Positions 1-7,853 of a stretch of 62,080 bases of DNA are shown here, in pieces (positions within the stretch are counted from its first letter, which is position 1; each line of letters starts with the position of its first letter). Both the position numbers and the translations under genes were made by a program. The notes below the pieces were generated by a model. That model searched no databases. It had not been told where the DNA came from and saw nothing but the letters and a program-made list of their open reading frames with translations. Source of the DNA: JAAYCI01 sp964370165. GTDB taxonomy: Bacteria; Bacillota; Clostridia; Oscillospirales; Ruminococcaceae. The stretch covers positions 1 to 62,080 of the forward strand of contig CAYJIG010000006.1 in NCBI GenBank assembly GCA_964370165.1. The letters are read 5' to 3'.

Positions 1-121
1 ACAAAACGGCACCAACAGAAAGCAACAAGGTGTACTGCACACCTTGGATAAAATAAATACCATATTTAGGCAAGAAACTAAAGTTTAAAAACCCTGCCTC
101 GCTAAATAAAAATTCTTCCAT
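1..121 (-). CDS. Amino-acid ABC transporter permease, N-terminal fragment
   Basis: This is the first 40 codons of a protein that runs off the left edge. Reading leftward from the ATG at 121 it gives a short N-terminus followed by KYGIYFIQGVQYTLLLS, which resembles the start of the first membrane helix of polar amino-acid (His/Glu/Gln-type) ABC permeases. A ribosome binding site AGAAAGGA lies about ten bases upstream. It begins about 100 bases after the stop of the substrate-binding lipoprotein on the same strand, the usual binding protein-permease order. The family assignment rests on this short stretch plus the context, so it is reasonable but not certain. Confidence 0.7.
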   Translation of the reverse strand, partial: MEEFLFSEAGFLNFSFLPKYGIYFIQGVQYTLLLSVGAVL

Positions 122-221
122 TGGGTATTATCCTTTCTACAGCATGTATATAAACGAGCCACTGCACAGCGACTGCCGTGCAGTGGTCATAAAAGTTATA
201 ATATAAAAAATGGTGTAAAAT

Positions 222-1094
222 TTACTCAAGAGCAGAGCTGCTTAGCTCGTTAGCTTCTTCGATGAAAGCGTCCATGCTGCCGTCTTCCAACACTTTAGCA
301 ATGGTAGCGTTGATGGAAGGAAGTAGACCTTTAGGATCGTCTTTTTCTACCCATACGCAATAAGGAAGTGCTTCGCCCAAAGCCATTTCTTCAACTTCGA
401 TAACAGCAAGACCTTCGTGAGCTTCAGCATATTGCAAAGCAACAGCGCCGTCCAAAATCAAAGCACTGCATTTGTCGTAAGTAAGGCTGTTAATCAAATC
501 GGTAACGCCGGGTATCAATAGTGCTGTAGCGCCGGGCATAAACTCGCCAATCATGTCGGCTTTTGTGGTGCCACTTTGTGCGCCTACAGACAAGCCGTCG
601 AAAGACTCAAAAGAAGTGAATTGGTCAATGTTTTCTTCCTTCACCAAAATCATGGCAGGAAGATCTGTGTAGTAAGGATCAGATGGAGTGGCAGCGTTTT
701 CACGCTCGGGAGTGGTTTCCATAGCAGCAATAACCATGTCGCACTCGCCTTTAGCCATCAGGTTCAAAAGAGTGTCAAAGCTCATGTCGGTGATTTGTAG
801 TTCGGTGCCCATATCCTCGGCAATTTGATATGCTAGAGATACGTCGATACCCACCACTGTGTCTTGGCCGTCTTCTAAAATACGGAACTCAAAGGGAGGA
901 TAATCGGGTGAAGTACCATAAACAAGAACGTCCATGTCGGGTGTGGTAGCTTCTTCTTCGCCTGTGCTTTCGGCGGCACTTTCAGCAGGTGCGCTTTCGG
1001 CAGGAGTGCTTTCAGCAGGTGCACTTTCGCCGGAGCAAGCGGCAAAAGATAGAACCAACATCATAATAAGTAAAACAGCAAGTAACTTTTTCAT
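222..1094 (-). CDS. Amino-acid ABC transporter substrate-binding lipoprotein
   Basis: This is an extracytoplasmic solute-binding protein of family 3 (polar amino acids). The N-terminus is a lipoprotein signal peptide with lipobox FAAC and lipidated Cys20. A low-complexity linker of PAES/AAES pentads (about residues 23-50) should tether the domain to the membrane. The folded part starts near residue 55 with YGTSPDYPPFEF, followed by VGIDVSLAYQIAEDMG and the MVIAAMETTPER strand, all typical of GlnH/HisJ-like proteins. At 290 residues it has the usual length plus the linker. The start has the strong site AAAGGAG. The permease fragment follows downstream, so the two form an operon; the ligand cannot be named from sequence. 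Confidence 0.9.
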   Translation of the reverse strand: MKKLLAVLLIMMLVLSFAACSGESAPAESTPAESAPAESAAESTGEEEATTPDMDVLVYGTSPDYPPFEFRILEDGQDTVVGIDVSLAYQIAEDMGTELQITDMSFDTLLNLMAKGECDMVIAAMETTPERENAATPSDPYYTDLPAMILVKEENIDQFTSFESFDGLSVGAQSGTTKADMIGEFMPGATALLIPGVTDLINSLTYDKCSALILDGAVALQYAEAHEGLAVIEVEEMALGEALPYCVWVEKDDPKGLLPSINATIAKVLEDGSMDAFIEEANELSSSALE

Positions 1095-1336
1095 GTAAAT
1101 CTCCTTTAATGTATAAACAAATAAAAAATCATGTCAAATAAAACAAGATTATGTTTGAGTATATCGCTTTAAAGCTGAAAGGTCAATAGTAAAAAGAATA
1201 TTTATGCAAAATATACAGTAGCTGTGGCCTTTAGGGAAACCGCTTGCCAATATTGCCATAAATGCTATAATAATGATGCGTACAAAAATAGGCAAAGTAG
1301 GAATGTGCTTTTTACAAAAGAAAAGTGAGTAATAAC

Positions 1337-2458
1337 ATGGAAAAAACAAATATATATAACTCGGAACTTGTGGTGAATATAAATAAACTACATAAAAATA
1401 TACAGACAATTTTGCAAAGTTTACCGCATGATGTAATGCTTATACCTGTTCTAAAAGACAACGCATACGGCCTTGGCCTGGCACACATCGGGCAAGAAGT
1501 GGCCAAAGTGGATGCTATAAAAGTGATAGCAGTATCGAATGTGTCGGAATCACTAAAGCTTCGTGAATGCGGCGTGGAAAAAGAAATCCTGGTAATTGGC
1601 GGCATACCGTCGTTTGTGGCAAAAGCTGCTGTGGAATCCGGCGTGACAATAGCCGTGGGCCGCCTGGGCCTTATTCCTTTATTAAAGGATATAGCAATAA
1701 AGCTGGGCGTAAAAGCCAAAGTGGAAATAAAATTGGAAACAGGTCTAAACCGAATTGGTTTGATGCCGGGCGAAGAGCTAGAGCACTTGATAAACGAGAT
1801 AGATGCCGCAAAAGAGCAAATAGAGGTAAGAGGGGTGTTTTCTCACTTTGCCGATGCACAGGATGATGTGCGCTCAAAAAATCAGTGTGATATGTTTGAG
1901 CAAGGGATAGCTCAGCTGAAAGAAGCTGGCATTTGCGCAAAAAGATATCATATTGCCGGCAGTGCAGCCATTGAACTGGGCAAAGAATGTTATTATGATG
2001 CTGTGCGCATAGGCAGACGCCTATATATGGATCATCCCACAAAACCATTTGGTGATATTGAAGAGGTGGCCACATGGCGCAGCTGGGTGACAAATATACG
2101 TACACTACAGCCGACACAGCGCCTTGGATATGGCGAGGGCATTGCTATGGATAAAACAACAACGGTGGCCACGGTGGGTATAGGGTATGGTGATGGCCTG
2201 CCGCAGGCGTTGGCTGAATGTAAAGCGCCTGTGCTGGTGGCGGGAAAGAACGCCAATATTTTAGGAACATGCATGGATCAGTGTTTTATCGACGTGACAA
2301 ACATTGAATGTAGCATAGATGATGAAGTGGTGTTTTTTGGATATAGTGAGGGCGGAAAGTTTTTGTCTTCACAAAAAGTGTCTTTACTTATTGGCGGGAA
2401 TGAAGGGTGTGGGCTTACGTCGGCGCTGGCTTCTCGCGTAAAAAGGACATATGTGTAG
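1337..2458 (+). CDS. alr: Alanine racemase (PLP-dependent)
   Basis: This fold-type III PLP enzyme interconverts L- and D-alanine for peptidoglycan. The Schiff-base lysine lies in VLKDNAYGLG near the N-terminus (usual form VVKANAYGHG), Arg in NRIGL contacts the cofactor region, and the second catalytic base is the Tyr of GIGYGDGLPQ. The C-terminal domain has MDQCFIDVTN. Length is about 373 residues, normal for the family. A GTG at 1325 would add four residues but has no ribosome binding site, so the ATG at 1337 is preferred; its own site (AAGTGAG) is weak. The LKDNAYGLG variant is unusual, so activity on another amino acid (for example serine) cannot be excluded. It is transcribed divergently from the amino-acid transporter. 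Confidence 0.85.
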   Translation: MEKTNIYNSELVVNINKLHKNIQTILQSLPHDVMLIPVLKDNAYGLGLAHIGQEVAKVDAIKVIAVSNVSESLKLRECGVEKEILVIGGIPSFVAKAAVESGVTIAVGRLGLIPLLKDIAIKLGVKAKVEIKLETGLNRIGLMPGEELEHLINEIDAAKEQIEVRGVFSHFADAQDDVRSKNQCDMFEQGIAQLKEAGICAKRYHIAGSAAIELGKECYYDAVRIGRRLYMDHPTKPFGDIEEVATWRSWVTNIRTLQPTQRLGYGEGIAMDKTTTVATVGIGYGDGLPQALAECKAPVLVAGKNANILGTCMDQCFIDVTNIECSIDDEVVFFGYSEGGKFLSSQKVSLLIGGNEGCGLTSALASRVKRTYV

Positions 2459-2574
2459 GTGATAAAAGTGAAATGGTTAGTCACAAAATAGTCATAAAGT
2501 TGTGTTTTTTATAATAAAAATAGATGTAAAAAATGTAAATTTAAGAAGTATTATATGATATTGAAACAAAATTC

Positions 2575-2603
2575 TTGTTTTTTAAATTAGTATTTGATAT
2601 TAT
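2575..2603 (+). promoter_or_regulatory. Candidate promoter of the V-ATPase operon
   Basis: TTGTTT and TATTAT are separated by 17 bases in an AT-rich region upstream of ntpF, leaving a leader of roughly 125 bases. It is the best sigma-A-like match in the 277-base gap after alr; no terminator for alr was seen in this gap. Confidence 0.4.
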
Positions 2604-2649
2604 GGAGATAGTTAAAAGATTTAGATATATCGAATTTGAGAGTGCTTTG

Positions 2650-2672
2650 CGTGCCAAAGTAATTTTGGTGCG
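2650..2672 (+). promoter_or_regulatory. Leader hairpin upstream of ntpF
   Basis: CGTGCCAAA and TTTGGTGCG can pair over 9 bp (two G-U pairs) around a five-base loop. No U-tract follows, so it is more likely an mRNA leader structure than a terminator. Function unknown. Confidence 0.35.
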
Positions 2673-2735
2673 AGTTTAATATCTTCGTTGCTTCAGTAAA
2701 AAAACATATAAATGCAGTAAAACGAGGTGATATGA

Positions 2736-3044
2736 TTGGCAGATAATTCGGTTGAAATGGTCAGAAAAACAGAAGCACAGGCAGAAGAAACTGCACGCCA
2801 AGCTACACACAAGGCGCTTCAGATAGTTGAAGATGCCCGTGCGGAGGCAGTTCGTTTGTCTAAAGATGCAGAAAAATCAGCACGCGCTAAAGCAAGCGAT
2901 GTTTTGGCGGCGGCACAAGCAAAGAGTAAAGAAGAATCCGAAAAAGCACTGCAAAACCTTTCCGGCGAGATGGACGCTTTGCGTAGCAAGGCACGTGCGT
3001 CTCAAGATGCAGCAGTGAAAATGATAGTAGAAGCACTGGCCTGA
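2736..3044 (+). CDS. ntpF: V-type ATPase peripheral stalk subunit (NtpF / subunit G-H type)
   Basis: This 102-residue protein is almost wholly Ala/Glu/Lys-rich helix with heptad character and no hydrophobic segment, as expected for the peripheral stalk partner of subunit E. Identification depends mainly on position: it is the first gene of an operon in the same order as Enterococcus hirae ntpFIKECGABD. The start is TTG at 2736, because the nearby ATG at 2732 runs into a stop after four codons and CGAGGTGA lies at the right distance for the TTG. It would form the heterodimeric stator coiled coil with NtpE, linking catalytic head to subunit I. Confidence 0.85.
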   Translation: MADNSVEMVRKTEAQAEETARQATHKALQIVEDARAEAVRLSKDAEKSARAKASDVLAAAQAKSKEESEKALQNLSGEMDALRSKARASQDAAVKMIVEALA

Positions 3045-3122
3045 TTTTTATTGGGTCGGTTTTCTTTGGTTTACTTTAAGTGATCAATATCAACCCTGAA
3101 AGGAAAGGGGGATTTTTACAGA

Positions 3123-5144
3123 ATGGCTGTTATGCCAATGGAACAAATTACTCTTTGTGCGATGCGCAGAGACTCTAAGAAAATATTAGAGCTTTTGCAA
3201 AGACGAGGAGTAGTAGATGTAAGCGACACAGGTGCAGAAGATGAAGTTTTTCAAAAAACCGACACCGTGGCAGTGCAAGGTTTGCTACAAAGAAACGCTG
3301 AAATTGCCGAAGAAGCTTTAGGTATTTTAGCAAAGCATGTGCCTAAAAAAGGTGGAGGGCTAGCGTTTTTGCAAGGCCGTGAGGCCGTGGACGTGAAAAC
3401 AAACGAAGCTTTTGAAAAACTGCAAGACGACACACTTCGTGCCGCAAACAAAGTGGTGAGGTTGCAAAAAAACATCACAGAAGCTAAAGCGGAAATTATC
3501 CGCGCAGAGGCCGGCAAAGAAGCCCTGAAACCATGGATGGATTTAAGTGTTCCGCAGACATTTGCAGGCACGAAAAAAACATCGGTGTTCATAGGCTCAC
3601 TAGAAGGGGACCAGCCGCTGGATACCATTTTACAAAAAATGGCAGAGGCTCAGCCCGACTTGTCGCCGGTACATGTGGAGATTATCTCCCACAGTAAGTT
3701 TCAGACATGCCTTTTGGTGATAGCGCCAAATCGCTTCACCGCACAGACAGAAGATGCACTAAGGGCTGTTGGGTTTGCTCGTCCGTCGTCGGCAAGCGCA
3801 TATACTCCAAAAGAGCAAACAGCTCGATTGGACGAAGTGTGCACCAAGGCGGAAGAAACCATCAAAACAGCAACGGAAAAGATAATTGCGCTGGATGAAC
3901 GCAGGGAAGATTTCAAATACCTGCAAGACAACATGACCATGCGTGCAGAACGCTATGACGTGGTATCGAAATCGATGATTTCAAAGCATGCGTTTGTGCT
4001 TAGTGGTTATCTTCCGGCGGAAGACTCGGCAAAGCTAAAAGAAGAACTGATAAGCAAGTTTGACTGCGATGTACAGTTACAGGAGGCCGAGAGGCCGGGT
4101 GACACTGTACCGGTGAAGCTGAAAAACAATTGGTTCTCAGAGCCTGTCGAGGGCATTGTGGAAAGCTATGGTGTTCCCGGCAAGAAAGATATCGACCCAA
4201 GCGGGGTCATGTCGGTTTTCTACTACATTATGTTTGGACTGATGTTTGGCGATGCAGGCTATGGACTTATTATTGTAGCGGTATGTGGATATTGCCTACT
4301 GAAGTTCAAAAATATGGAACCCAACTGGAGCAAAAACATACGCATGTTCTTCTGGTGTGGCGCATGTACCATGTTCTGGGGAATTATCTACTCCAGCTAT
4401 TTCGGAGATGTGGTAGACGTTGTAAGTAAAACGTTCTTCGGAACAGAAGTTTCCATTCCACCCGTTTGGTTCTACATTACCGATGAGCCTATGTTGATGC
4501 TTGTGTTCTGCTTGGCTATTGGTATTGTGCATTTGTCGGCAGGCTACATTATGCGTGCTATCAAAAATGTCAAAAACGGCGATCCCGCAAGTGTTGTATA
4601 CGACACCGTATTCCCGCTGCTTATTTGGTATTCGCTTGCTGTGGTGTTCTGCGGCAGTGATATGTTTGCAAACTTGGCAGGATTCAGGGTTACACTACCT
4701 CCGATAGGTACACAAATTTGCTATGTACTTGCCGGTATAGGCGCTCTGGGAACTGTATTGTTTGGTGGCAGGGAAAGTAAAAACTGGGCTCTTCGCATTT
4801 TGCAGGGCGTGTATGCTTTGTACAATGCATTGTCAGGATGGCTTTCAGACACGCTGTCATATGCACGTCTTTTGGCGCTGGGCCTTGCCAGTGGCGTTGT
4901 TGGTAGCGTTATGAATGAGCTGGGTGTTATGGCTGGTGGTGGCGTGGTAGGTGCTATTGTATTTATAATGATATTTGCAGCGGGCCACGGCATGAACTTT
5001 GGCATTAATGTACTGGGCGCTTATGTGCACTCGAACAGGCTTGAGTACATTGAATTTTTCGGGAAATTCTATGAAGGTGACGGACGTAAGTTTAAGCCTT
5101 TTGGAATGAATACAAAATACTATAAAATAGTGGAGGAAAAATAG
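3123..5144 (+). CDS. ntpI: V-type ATPase membrane subunit I (a-subunit)
   Basis: This is the stator membrane subunit, 673 residues, that forms the ion half-channels next to the rotor ring. The N-terminal half (to about residue 340) is hydrophilic with long helices around 60-125 and 230-270, and binds the peripheral stalks. The C-terminal half has about eight membrane segments. The essential arginine is Arg582 in SYARLLALGLA, equivalent to the Arg in yeast Vph1 SYLRLWALSLA. The motif GLMFGDAGYG near residue 375 is also conserved in the family. A strong GGAAAGGGGGA site precedes the ATG. NtpK begins two bases after its stop. Confidence 0.97.
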   Translation: MAVMPMEQITLCAMRRDSKKILELLQRRGVVDVSDTGAEDEVFQKTDTVAVQGLLQRNAEIAEEALGILAKHVPKKGGGLAFLQGREAVDVKTNEAFEKLQDDTLRAANKVVRLQKNITEAKAEIIRAEAGKEALKPWMDLSVPQTFAGTKKTSVFIGSLEGDQPLDTILQKMAEAQPDLSPVHVEIISHSKFQTCLLVIAPNRFTAQTEDALRAVGFARPSSASAYTPKEQTARLDEVCTKAEETIKTATEKIIALDERREDFKYLQDNMTMRAERYDVVSKSMISKHAFVLSGYLPAEDSAKLKEELISKFDCDVQLQEAERPGDTVPVKLKNNWFSEPVEGIVESYGVPGKKDIDPSGVMSVFYYIMFGLMFGDAGYGLIIVAVCGYCLLKFKNMEPNWSKNIRMFFWCGACTMFWGIIYSSYFGDVVDVVSKTFFGTEVSIPPVWFYITDEPMLMLVFCLAIGIVHLSAGYIMRAIKNVKNGDPASVVYDTVFPLLIWYSLAVVFCGSDMFANLAGFRVTLPPIGTQICYVLAGIGALGTVLFGGRESKNWALRILQGVYALYNALSGWLSDTLSYARLLALGLASGVVGSVMNELGVMAGGGVVGAIVFIMIFAAGHGMNFGINVLGAYVHSNRLEYIEFFGKFYEGDGRKFKPFGMNTKYYKIVEEK

Positions 5145-5146
5145 TT

Positions 5147-5650
5147 ATGACATTCGCTGATTTACAAACATTTCTCGGACCGGCTTTTGCCGCATTTGGG
5201 GTAGCTATAGCTGTATTGTTGCCGGGTATCGGCTCGGCCAAAGGTGTAGGACAGGCAGGTCAAGCTGCAGCAGCTGCTCTTGTTGATGAACCTTCGTTGT
5301 TTGCACGTGTTTTGATTCTACAGCTTCTACCGGCCACACAAGGTATTTACGGCTTTTTGATCGGCATCATTGCCATGGGTAGCGTTGGTATCACAGGTGG
5401 CGACGCTTCCACAATTAGCATAGTAAAAGGCTTGTGCTACTTAGCAGTATGCTTGCCTATCGGTATTGTGGGCATGTTCTCGGCCATCCATCAAGCAAAA
5501 ACATGTGTAGCAAGTATCAATCTTGTTATCAAACGTCCCGACCAGTTTGGTAAATCAATGTTGTTCCCCGTCATGGTGGAAATGTATGCTATTTTGGCAC
5601 TTTTGATTGCTTTTATCGCTTTGGGTGGCGTAGCCGCCATGCCTATTTAA
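5147..5650 (+). CDS. ntpK: V-type ATPase rotor subunit K, probably Na+-binding
   Basis: This is the 167-residue rotor-ring proteolipid with two fused hairpins (four membrane helices). The Na+ ligands described for Enterococcus hirae NtpK are Leu61, Thr64, Gln65, Gln110 and Glu139. Here LQLLPATQG supplies Leu61, Thr64 and Gln65 at identical positions, FSAIHQAK supplies Gln116, and MVEMYAIL supplies Glu145. Only the second hairpin carries the carboxylate; the first has Gln65 at the equivalent place. The pattern predicts sodium rather than proton coupling, which is inference from ligand conservation. The gene sits between ntpI and ntpE, with ribosome binding site GGAGG for the ATG at 5147. Confidence 0.97.
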   Translation: MTFADLQTFLGPAFAAFGVAIAVLLPGIGSAKGVGQAGQAAAAALVDEPSLFARVLILQLLPATQGIYGFLIGIIAMGSVGITGGDASTISIVKGLCYLAVCLPIGIVGMFSAIHQAKTCVASINLVIKRPDQFGKSMLFPVMVEMYAILALLIAFIALGGVAAMPI

Positions 5651-5695
5651 GCGAAGGCCCATACCAACAATATTTTGTAAAGGAGGGTCTGACGC

Positions 5696-6286
5696 TTGAC
5701 AGGACTTGAGAAGATTATAGCTGAAATTAAAGACGAGGCAGCAGTAGAGGCTGAAAAAGCCATAGAAAGCGCTACAAATGAAGCTAAAAAAATAGTGGAA
5801 GCTGCCAAGGCTGAGTCGGCACAGGTTGTAAGTCGCATTGAAACCGCGGCAAGTAGCGACGTGTCCGATATGGAAAAGAACCGTGAAGGCGCCATTGCGC
5901 TGCAGCGACGCCAGCACATTTTGGCCACAAAGCAAGAATTACTGGCCGAAACCTTACAAAAAGCACGAGATTCGCTATATGATTTGCCACAAGACGCTTA
6001 TTTTGACTTGATAGTTCGTTTGGTAGCCGTCACCGCTCATACAGGCCAGGGCGAATTGATGCTAAGCGAAGCTGACAAAAAGCGTTTGCCGAAAGATTTC
6101 GAGAAAAAAGTAAAGGCTGCTGTGGCAAAAGATGTGCAGCTTACAGTGTCGGATGCTACCCGTCCCATCGACGGTGGATTTGTGCTGAAATATGGTGATG
6201 TAGAGGAAAACTGTTCCTTTGCCGCTATTTTTGACACTCGCGCAGATGAGTTTGCGGACTTGATTCGCGATACATTGTTTGCATAA
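5696..6286 (+). CDS. ntpE: V-type ATPase peripheral stalk subunit E
   Basis: This 196-residue protein has an N-terminal charged helix (residues 1-90, rich in Ala, Glu and Lys) and a C-terminal globular part ending with DGGFVLKYGDVEENCSF and DTRADEF, characteristic of subunit E. It pairs with NtpF as the stator stalk and holds the A3B3 head. The TTG start at 5696 is set by AAAGGAGGG eight bases upstream; no ATG is available nearby. It lies between ntpK and ntpC in the conserved order. Confidence 0.93.
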   Translation: MTGLEKIIAEIKDEAAVEAEKAIESATNEAKKIVEAAKAESAQVVSRIETAASSDVSDMEKNREGAIALQRRQHILATKQELLAETLQKARDSLYDLPQDAYFDLIVRLVAVTAHTGQGELMLSEADKKRLPKDFEKKVKAAVAKDVQLTVSDATRPIDGGFVLKYGDVEENCSFAAIFDTRADEFADLIRDTLFA

Positions 6287-6321
6287 ACTAAAGCACAAAA
6301 TCACCTGAAAGGAGGGGCGTT

Positions 6322-7311
6322 GTGGCAGGAAAAGATGATTATGTATTCGCAGTAACACGGGTGCATGCAAGTGAGCGTGGCCTGTTAAGTGTGCAGGATA
6401 TGCAACAGCTGATTGCAGCAAAAAGCATAGCGGAAGTGTTCCGTTATCTTTCTGACAAAGGCTGGGGCACGCCTGACTTGCCGCCCAATGACCCGGACGC
6501 ACTGGTGGCTTTTGAAACAGATCGCACATGGGCGTTGGTAAGCGAGCTGATGGACGATTTGTCACCGTTTAATGTGTTTTTGATGTCTAACGACTATCAC
6601 AACCTTAAAGCGGCCATCAAGCTGGCCTACACAGGCGATACAGACGAAGATGAAAGTAGTAAATACTTTCAAAAATATGGCACAATACCGCTGGAAACCA
6701 TCATAAAAGCAGCCAGTGATCATGACTTTTCACATTTGCCGGCCGATATGGCTCAGGCAGGACGCGAGGCATATGAGGTATTAGCTCATACAGCTAGCGG
6801 CCAGCAATGTGATATGGTTATCGACAAAGCGGCTCTTATCAGCATGGATAAATCAGGCAAAGAAAGCGAGAGCGAGCTTTTACGCAGATACGTGGTATTG
6901 ACGATAGACTCCGCCAACATTAAAAGTGCGGTTCGTTGTGCACGTATGCAAAAAAACATCGATTTTTGCATGAAGGCTATTGTGGATGCAGGCACACTAA
7001 ATGCATCAGAGCTAGCCAAGGCGGCCGCTGACGGGTTTGAGTCAGTGTGTGCATATTTGTCCGGAACAGAGTATAGAAATTCCGTAGATATGATAAAAAC
7101 ATCTATGGCTATGTTTGAGCGCTGGTGTGATAACCAGATGATAGAGCTGATTAAACCTCAGCGGAATAACTACTTTTCAATTGAGCCGATAGCCGCGTTC
7201 ATTTTGGGCAGAGAAAACGAGATCAAAATGGTACGTCTGATAGCATCGGCAAAGATCAACAATCTAGACAGTGCTGTATTGCAAGAAAGGTTGCGTGAAA
7301 CCTATGTATAA
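6322..7311 (+). CDS. ntpC: V-type ATPase subunit C (rotor-ring socket)
   Basis: This 329-residue protein matches V/A-ATPase subunit C (eukaryotic d): soluble, helical, with DYVFAVTRVHASERGLLS at the N-terminus, the NDYHNLKAAIK motif near residue 90 and a late ILGRENEIKMVRLI motif. It caps the K-ring and couples it to the central stalk. The GTG start at 6322 follows GAAAGGAGGGG. Its last codons overlap the start of ntpG by eight bases, indicating translational coupling. Confidence 0.95.
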   Translation: MAGKDDYVFAVTRVHASERGLLSVQDMQQLIAAKSIAEVFRYLSDKGWGTPDLPPNDPDALVAFETDRTWALVSELMDDLSPFNVFLMSNDYHNLKAAIKLAYTGDTDEDESSKYFQKYGTIPLETIIKAASDHDFSHLPADMAQAGREAYEVLAHTASGQQCDMVIDKAALISMDKSGKESESELLRRYVVLTIDSANIKSAVRCARMQKNIDFCMKAIVDAGTLNASELAKAAADGFESVCAYLSGTEYRNSVDMIKTSMAMFERWCDNQMIELIKPQRNNYFSIEPIAAFILGRENEIKMVRLIASAKINNLDSAVLQERLRETYV

Positions 7312-7624
7312 AATTGCCGCACTGGGAGACAGAGACAGTATTTATGGGTTTGCTTCGGTGGGAATAGAGATTTTCCCGGTGAAAGAACATATTGAGGCAC
7401 TTCGCACTTTGCGCCAACTGGCAGAAAGCGGATATGCCATCATTTATATGCCGGAATCTCTTTATTCTGCACTGGGCGAAGATTTAGACGTGTACCGTGA
7501 GCGTGCATTACCGGCGGTAATTGCCATTCCCGGCGTGTCCGGGAACACAGGCATCGGTATGCAACAAGTGCGCAGAAGTGTGGAGCAGGCTGTTGGCTCT
7601 GACATTATTTTCGGAAACGACTAA
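7304..7624 (+). CDS. ntpG: V-type ATPase central stalk subunit G (F-type in other nomenclature)
   Basis: This 106-residue protein begins MYKIAALGDRDSIYGFASVG, the typical start of V-ATPase subunit F, and continues with a Rossmann-like alternation and the PAVIAIPGV strand. In the complex it binds subunit D in the rotating central stalk. The ATG at 7304 is chosen over an in-frame upstream TTG at 7271 because the conserved N-terminus begins there and the ATG overlaps the ntpC stop. Ribosome binding is weak, consistent with coupling to ntpC. It is followed by an unusual 229-base gap before ntpA. Confidence 0.93.
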   Translation: MYKIAALGDRDSIYGFASVGIEIFPVKEHIEALRTLRQLAESGYAIIYMPESLYSALGEDLDVYRERALPAVIAIPGVSGNTGIGMQQVRRSVEQAVGSDIIFGND

Positions 7625-7665
7625 CTTTAATCAAAGCTTTGCGGTGTTATATGCAAAGTAATCAG

Positions 7666-7833
7666 GTAGTTGTTAGTTGTTTAGCCGCTGTGTTTCTTTA
7701 TAAAACGTATAGTTTTAAAAATGGAACAATACGCGGAGTAAATGCACGTTTCTGGAAGCGCAGGGATTAAGAGATAGTGATATGTGCTAAAGTATATACA
7801 ACTAATGACTCAAGCAAGGCAACTGATAACTAC
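7666..7833 (+). promoter_or_regulatory. Long-range inverted repeat bracketing the ntpG-ntpA gap
   Basis: The 14-base arm at 7666-7679 (GTAGTTGTTAGTTG) can pair with 7820-7833 (CAACTGATAACTAC) without interruption if two G-U pairs are allowed. The helix would loop out 140 bases and end two bases before the ntpA ribosome binding site GAGAGGATGA. A second segment at 7798-7805 (ACAACTAA) can pair with 7673-7680, so two helices would compete for the same 5' arm. An AAAAC/GTTTT mini-hairpin lies in the loop near 7700-7715. No ORF fits the gap. Confidence 0.45.
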
Positions 7834-7853
7834 ATGAGAGGATGATTCACAAT

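Noticed and set aside
1149..1409. Minus-strand frame of 86 residues upstream of the solute-binding protein gene.
   Set aside because: It overlaps the alr start and the AT-rich divergent region, has no ribosome binding site and low-complexity aromatic content typical of shadow frames.
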